Shown here: one piece after another, positions 60,266 to 64,000 of the stretch
How the letters are laid out: the number at the start of each line of letters is the position of its first letter
Position numbering within the stretch: position 1 is the first letter of the stretch
Assembly (NCBI GenBank): GCA_015056735.1
Contig: SVFT01000004.1
Span: 62,001 to 126,000 of the forward strand
Direction of reading: 5' to 3'
DNA from: Lachnospiraceae bacterium
GTDB taxonomy: Bacteria; Bacillota; Clostridia; Lachnospirales; Lachnospiraceae
DNA length: 64,000 bases
Program-made: the position numbers and the translations under genes
Notes under the pieces: model-generated
Told to the model about the DNA's origin: nothing
Database searches by the model: none
Seen by the model: the letters and a program-made list of their open reading frames with translations, nothing else

Positions 60266-61661
60266 GATCCTGATCATTTCTGCTTTTTTCTGTGCTCTTT
60301 TTACCTGGATGATCGGCTATTTTGTTGTATATTCTGTCTCTCATGAAGAGGAACTGATCAATAACAGCTACAACAGCCGTCAGCGAATGCTTGCTTCGGA
60401 AGATTATCGCGGTACGATCTACGACCGCAACAAAGAAGCACTTGCTGTTACCGTGATCGCACCGGACGGGACGGAAAAACGCGACTACCCGTATCGGAAT
60501 CTTTTCGCGCATACAGTCGGATATAGCGGGAAGGGCAAGACCGGGCTTGAAGCAAAATATAACTATTATCTGATCACTTCAAATATTTCCGATGCTGCAA
60601 AGGTAGAAAATGAACTGGCCGGAAAGAAGAATCCAGGGAATGCGCTTTATACCACGCTGGACCTGAAACTACAGGAGGCCGCGGACCGTGCGATGGGCAT
60701 TTATAAAGGCGCCATCGTTGCGCTTGACCCGAAAACGGGAAAAGTGCTTGCAATGGTTTCAAAGCCCGACTTTGATGCTAATACGATCGCTGAAAACTGG
60801 GATGCGTACCTTGCTGACGAAGAGAAGAGTGTTTTGTTGAATCGAGCTTCGCAGGGACTCTATCAGCCCGGCTCTACATTTAAGATCGTGACGGCGCTCG
60901 AATACTTAAAGCAGAATGATGATCGTTATGAAGGATATCATTTCAATTGTACAGGCTCATCCCGTTTCGGCGATGAGACCATTCACTGTTTTCATGGTAT
61001 GAAGCACGGCGCTGTTGACTTTCAGAGTTCCTTTGCAAAATCCTGCAACACATCTTTTGCCGGGATCGGTATGTCATTGGATCGTACCCGATTTGGTGCT
61101 ACTGCTTCAAAGCTTTTGTTCCATCATGATATCCCATTTGAACTGCCGTCCTCTGTCAGCTCGATCGATCTTGGCGAGAGAACGACTGACGCTGCGCTGC
61201 TGCAGGCTTCGATCGGCCAGGGTCGTACATCGATCTCACCTCTTCATCTTGCAATGATCACCGCAGCGATCGCAAATGACGGAGTGATGATGAAGCCGTA
61301 TCTTGCCGAGAAGATCATGAGTCCTGACGGATCGGAGATCAAGGTGTTTATGCCCGAAGAAGTCGATACGATCATGACAAAGGAACAGGCGGACATTCTT
61401 ACCGGCTTCATGCGAAGTGTTGTGACGGAAGGGACCGGAAGGAAGCTTTCCGAGGCTGACTATAAAGCGGCAGGCAAGACGGGTTCTGCTGAGTTTTCCG
61501 ACTCTTCAACGGATAGTCATGCATGGTTTACCGGATTTGCTCCTTCAGATGATCCGAAGATCGTTGTTACCGTGATCATTGAGAGTGCCGGATCCGGCGG
61601 CGACTATGCCGTTCCGATGGCAAAACGCGTTTTTGACGCCTATTTTTCCGAAGCGAACTGA
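60228..61661 (+). CDS. Class B penicillin-binding protein (PbpA-like transpeptidase)
   Basis: A 477-residue transpeptidase with one N-terminal membrane helix (ILIISAFFCALFTWMIGYFV). Active-site motifs appear in order: the SxxK serine in LYQPGSTFKIVTALEYL, SxN in SFAKSCNTSFAG, and KTG in AAGKTGSAEF. It lacks a long dimerisation region, in keeping with short PbpA-type proteins. The neighbouring SEDS protein is its presumed partner in cell-wall elongation, division or sporulation. Confidence 0.93.
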   Translation: MQERRRNKKKNREILIISAFFCALFTWMIGYFVVYSVSHEEELINNSYNSRQRMLASEDYRGTIYDRNKEALAVTVIAPDGTEKRDYPYRNLFAHTVGYSGKGKTGLEAKYNYYLITSNISDAAKVENELAGKKNPGNALYTTLDLKLQEAADRAMGIYKGAIVALDPKTGKVLAMVSKPDFDANTIAENWDAYLADEEKSVLLNRASQGLYQPGSTFKIVTALEYLKQNDDRYEGYHFNCTGSSRFGDETIHCFHGMKHGAVDFQSSFAKSCNTSFAGIGMSLDRTRFGATASKLLFHHDIPFELPSSVSSIDLGERTTDAALLQASIGQGRTSISPLHLAMITAAIANDGVMMKPYLAEKIMSPDGSEIKVFMPEEVDTIMTKEQADILTGFMRSVVTEGTGRKLSEADYKAAGKTGSAEFSDSSTDSHAWFTGFAPSDDPKIVVTVIIESAGSGGDYAVPMAKRVFDAYFSEAN

Positions 61662-61706
61662 ATGCTTAGGTACTTGTTTTGAGACAAATATAGTAGTTAT
61701 TCTTTA

Positions 61707-61735
61707 TTGCCTAATACTATATCTTGCGTTATACT
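61707..61735 (+). promoter_or_regulatory. Promoter of the Nudix gene and following small genes
   Basis: TTGCCT (61707-61712), 17 bases, TATACT (61730-61735). It predicts a 5' leader of about 34 bases. Confidence 0.65.
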
Positions 61736-61775
61736 TTTACATAGATGCTTATGCACCACGTCAGGAGGTTTTGCA

Positions 61776-62228
61776 ATGATTGAGGCAACGAGTTGTGGCG
61801 GTGTGGTGATTTTTCGAGGGAAGATTCTTCTGTTATATAAGAATTACAGAAACCGATATGAAGGCTGGGTCCTTCCCAAAGGGACCGTTGAGCCGGGTGA
61901 AGAATACAAAGAGACCGCATTACGCGAAGTTTTAGAGGAAACGGGTGCCAAGGCATCCATCATAAAATATGTCGGAAAGAGTGATTACACCTTTTCCGTA
62001 CCGGAGGATACGGTAGAAAAAGAAGTCCATTGGTATCTGATGATGGGCGACAGCTATTACAGCAAGCCGCAAAAAGAAGAGTATTTTGTTGATTCCGGTT
62101 ATTATAAATACCATGAAGCCTTTCATCTTCTCAAGTTTCCGAATGAGAAGCAGATTCTGGAAAAGGCCTATGCGGAGTATCTTGAGCTGAAGAAGAACAA
62201 TCTATGGGGAAACAAAAAGTATTATTGA
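61776..62228 (+). CDS. Nudix hydrolase
   Basis: A 150-residue hydrolase of nucleoside-diphosphate-linked compounds. The Nudix box is complete: GTVEPGEEYKETALREVLEETG (positions about 38-59, with the REVLEETG core). The ATG at 61776 follows CAGGAGGTT. The substrate is not predictable; (di)nucleotide polyphosphates are common for the Ap4A-like group suggested by the WVLPKGTVEPGE context. It overlaps the next small gene by 25 bases. Confidence 0.9.
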   Translation: MIEATSCGGVVIFRGKILLLYKNYRNRYEGWVLPKGTVEPGEEYKETALREVLEETGAKASIIKYVGKSDYTFSVPEDTVEKEVHWYLMMGDSYYSKPQKEEYFVDSGYYKYHEAFHLLKFPNEKQILEKAYAEYLELKKNNLWGNKKYY

Positions 62229-62542
62229 GTTTTCATAAAAAGCTGTATGTTGGCGACCGGATCAAACATGTTAATCGAGTAAAATGGAAACTTGTACATG
62301 GCATAGGACAGCTTGATGTTTATGTGATCTGTATCTGTCCGGGAGCTGATCAGCTTGAGATCATGCATTCTGCTTTTCTGAAGCAGCAATATTACCGGGA
62401 TCATCCGCCGTTTGTTGTCGGGATCGCTTCCGGTTATGACGATGCGCTCGTACTTCTTGAGAAGATCGTCCGGAATGTATTAAACGAGACGGGAGACGTG
62501 CTTTTAAAAGAATACTTTTTGCGGGATGCCTCGGGGATGTAA
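62204..62542 (+). CDS. Uncharacterised 112-residue protein
   Basis: I do not recognise a domain. The protein is basic at its N-terminus (MGKQKVLLSFHKKLYVGDRI), then contains LDVYVICICPGADQLEIMHS and ends in a helical segment (LVLLEKIVRNVLNETGDVLL). It has no signal peptide or membrane helix. The gene overlaps the Nudix gene and is followed after 3 bases by the DUF2953 gene, so it is probably translated in this operon. The ribosome binding site is weak (GAAGAA). Confidence 0.6.
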   Translation: MGKQKVLLSFHKKLYVGDRIKHVNRVKWKLVHGIGQLDVYVICICPGADQLEIMHSAFLKQQYYRDHPPFVVGIASGYDDALVLLEKIVRNVLNETGDVLLKEYFLRDASGM

Positions 62543-62545
62543 GGC

Positions 62546-63415
62546 ATGACAATCGAACTTTTATTGACAATCGCAAAGATCGCCGGAATCGTATTGGGAA
62601 GTCTGCTTGGGTTTATCCTTCTTTTGATCGTTCTTGTATTGTTCGTTCCGATACGGTATAGGGTTCATCTTTCAAGAGAAGATGATCTTACCGCGTATGG
62701 CAATGCATCATGGTTGCTTCGGGTTATATCCGTCACGTATCGTTATGATACCGGGGATGGCGGTTTTGTTCGAACGATCCGTTTTCTTGGGATTCCGGTC
62801 CGTCGTCGAGAAAAGCGCTCATCGACCGATGAGCATAGCGGCCGCGCGATCAGATGGGAAGAAGATCATGCCTCTTTTCATGAACCGGAAGTCGATGCAC
62901 AGGATCTATCATCTTCGATCCAAGAAGAGCCACGCCTGTCTGATCGGAAGATCTTATCGGAACAGCCTTCTTTGAATGAACATGCAAACACGGGTGAGCA
63001 GGGCAGTAAAGGCAGAAAAGCCGGCATCAAAGATCGGGTTACGGATGTGATCGGGAAGCTGAAAGGCATCCGCAGATTTCTTCAGGATGAAAGTTTTCAA
63101 AGAGCACTTTCTTTGTGTAAAAAGCAGTTGGTTCGTGCGTGGAGAGCGTTCAGACCGCGTAAGATCAGAGGCTATGTGAGATTCGGTTTTGAAGATCCTG
63201 CATTGACAGGCCGCATTTTGGGTGTTGCATGTACTTTTTATGCATTTTACGGAGATTCGCTCCGTGTGATCCCCGCTTTTGATGAGCAGGTTATTGAAGG
63301 CAGGCTTGATGTAAAAGGCCACATCCGTGTGATCACGGTCATCCTGATCGCGTTGAAACTATATTTTGATAAAGATATCAGACGTCTTTGGGCGATGATC
63401 TCAAAGGAGGAATAA
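62546..63415 (+). CDS. DUF2953 family membrane-anchored protein
   Basis: A 289-residue protein with an N-terminal membrane helix (IVLGSLLGFILLLIVLVLFV) followed by the DUF2953 start (PIRYRVHLSREDDLTAYGNAS). A variable charged linker covers about residues 90-165, and the C-terminal part GYVRFGFEDPALTGRILGVA with VKGHIRVITVIL is typical. In spore-formers it is commonly paired with GerW/YtfJ, which follows after 3 bases, pointing to a role in sporulation. No enzymatic motif is visible. Confidence 0.85.
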   Translation: MTIELLLTIAKIAGIVLGSLLGFILLLIVLVLFVPIRYRVHLSREDDLTAYGNASWLLRVISVTYRYDTGDGGFVRTIRFLGIPVRRREKRSSTDEHSGRAIRWEEDHASFHEPEVDAQDLSSSIQEEPRLSDRKILSEQPSLNEHANTGEQGSKGRKAGIKDRVTDVIGKLKGIRRFLQDESFQRALSLCKKQLVRAWRAFRPRKIRGYVRFGFEDPALTGRILGVACTFYAFYGDSLRVIPAFDEQVIEGRLDVKGHIRVITVILIALKLYFDKDIRRLWAMISKEE

Positions 63416-63418
63416 TCA

Positions 63419-63805
63419 ATGGCAGAGAATAATTTTCCCAATGTTGTGGAATCTCTCATGAAAGGAATGGACGGATTTTTGTCCACGAAAACAGTAGTCG
63501 GAGAGGCGACCAGGATCGGGGATACCATTATCCTTCCGCTTGTAGATGTCAGCTTCGGCGTCGGAGCAGGCTCATCAAAAGGCTCCGGCAAAGAGAACGG
63601 TGCCGGCGGTCTGGGTGGCAAGATGACCCCCTCTGCTGTTCTTGTGATCAGAAACGGGCAGACAAAACTCGTTAATGTCAGAAACCAGGATACTGTGACC
63701 AAGATCCTTGATATGATCCCGGACCTGGTTGGTCGCTTCTCAAAACCGAAGGAGGACATGCCTTCCGATGATGAAGCTGTTTCCGTTGCTTTTCCTGATA
63801 AGTAA
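63419..63805 (+). CDS. Sporulation protein GerW/YtfJ
   Basis: A 128-residue protein of the YtfJ (GerW) family. N-terminal NFPNVVESLMKGMDGFLSTK is followed by TIILPLVDVSFGVGAG and a glycine/serine-rich loop, then TPSAVLVIRNGQTKLVNV. In Bacillus the protein is needed for normal germination. Its presence supports a spore-forming host. It has a strong AAAGGAGGAA ribosome binding site. Confidence 0.92.
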   Translation: MAENNFPNVVESLMKGMDGFLSTKTVVGEATRIGDTIILPLVDVSFGVGAGSSKGSGKENGAGGLGGKMTPSAVLVIRNGQTKLVNVRNQDTVTKILDMIPDLVGRFSKPKEDMPSDDEAVSVAFPDK

Positions 63806-63835
63806 GCGATTTGTTGGTGTAAAGAGGGTATTGGA

Positions 63836-64000
63836 ATGGAAAGTATCAAAGAAGCCGAGCGGACAGAGTATAAAGAACTTCAGGATCTGTATCAGAAATT
63901 TATCAAAGAGAAGAAGCAGTACTTTGAAGAAATGCGTCTGCTGAATCAGAAGATCCTTTCTGAACGAAAACGGCTTAAAGATGAAGAAGTATTCTTTGCG
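63836..64000 (+). CDS. Start of an unidentified coding region cut by the window edge
   Basis: An ATG with AGAGGG upstream opens a frame that continues to the edge (55 codons). The visible part is strongly charged and helical, with regular Glu/Lys spacing (SIKEAERTEYKELQDLYQKF), suggesting a coiled coil. Function cannot be judged. Confidence 0.6.
   Translation, partial: MESIKEAERTEYKELQDLYQKFIKEKKQYFEEMRLLNQKILSERKRLKDEEVFFA

Noticed and set aside
1-64000. CRISPR arrays, prophage, transposases, tRNA or rRNA genes
   Set aside because: None was seen. Gaps are short, no regular repeats appear, and every large frame belongs to a metabolic, signalling or housekeeping family.

Overview
The window reads as a chromosome segment of an anaerobic, spore-forming, gut-type Clostridia, most likely Lachnospiraceae. 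Reasons: strong AGGAGG-type ribosome binding sites, a six-subunit Rnf complex, clostridial butyryl-CoA dehydrogenase/Etf, a Na+-pumping biotin decarboxylase set, separate TPP and pyrimidine-domain transketolase subunits, NusG-domain-II and Gx-transporter genes, and a GerW/YtfJ sporulation protein. I see no rRNA, tRNA, insertion sequence, prophage or CRISPR array. No gap between genes exceeds about 265 bases.

Layout. 1-851: 3' end of a degenerate sugar-ABC ATPase. 1106-4759: complete sugar ABC transporter (lipoprotein, double ATPase, permease). 4909-8849: inositol ring-opening genes iolE, iolD, iolB. 9099-20247: one long operon with CoA-transferase, butyryl-CoA dehydrogenase, EtfBA, 4-hydroxybutyryl-CoA dehydratase, a GldA-like dehydrogenase, crotonase, split transketolase and 4-hydroxybutyrate dehydrogenase. 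20429-22737: phosphoesterase and scpAB. 22914-28136: biotin-dependent Na+ decarboxylase/transcarboxylase operon. 28269-35407: an unusual operon with sensor-MFS protein, D-Ala-D-Ala-ligase-like enzyme, PP2C phosphatase, RsbW-like kinase and a condensation-like/cNMP-binding fusion. 35520-41746: TetR and RpiR regulators, flavoprotein, cmk, ispH, S1 and cheR. 41790-42896 (minus): RNase-H-like nuclease. 43068-48034: rnfCDGEAB. 48135-51839: VWA/MoxR/LRR trio. 51840-52841 (minus): aroC. 52995-64000: HAD phosphatase, NusG-II/Gx transporter, ruvAB, zapA, U32 peptidase, RodA/PBP pair, Nudix, DUF2953, gerW.

How the genes fit together. The first 20 kb looks like a catabolic island. The transporter imports a cyclitol or sugar, and IolE-IolD-IolB convert inosose to 2-deoxy-5-keto-gluconate (DKG). 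The usual next genes iolC (kinase) and iolJ (aldolase) are not in the window. In their place is an operon from which a phosphorylation-free route from DKG to butyrate can be drawn: transketolase cleavage to 3-hydroxy-4-oxobutyrate, reduction to 3,4-dihydroxybutyrate, CoA activation, crotonase dehydration to 4-hydroxycrotonyl-CoA, Bcd/Etf reduction to 4-hydroxybutyryl-CoA, AbfD dehydration to crotonyl-CoA, a second Bcd/Etf reduction, and CoA transfer releasing butyrate. This uses every gene of the operon except the GldA-like one, and needs neither thiolase nor 3-hydroxybutyryl-CoA dehydrogenase, both of which are absent here. It is inference from gene content and chemistry. The Rnf complex and the Na+ decarboxylase could provide the ion gradient. 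The second candidate for something undescribed is the 28-35 kb signalling operon, whose last protein joins a non-ribosomal-peptide condensation-like domain with a degenerate active site to a cyclic-nucleotide-binding domain.
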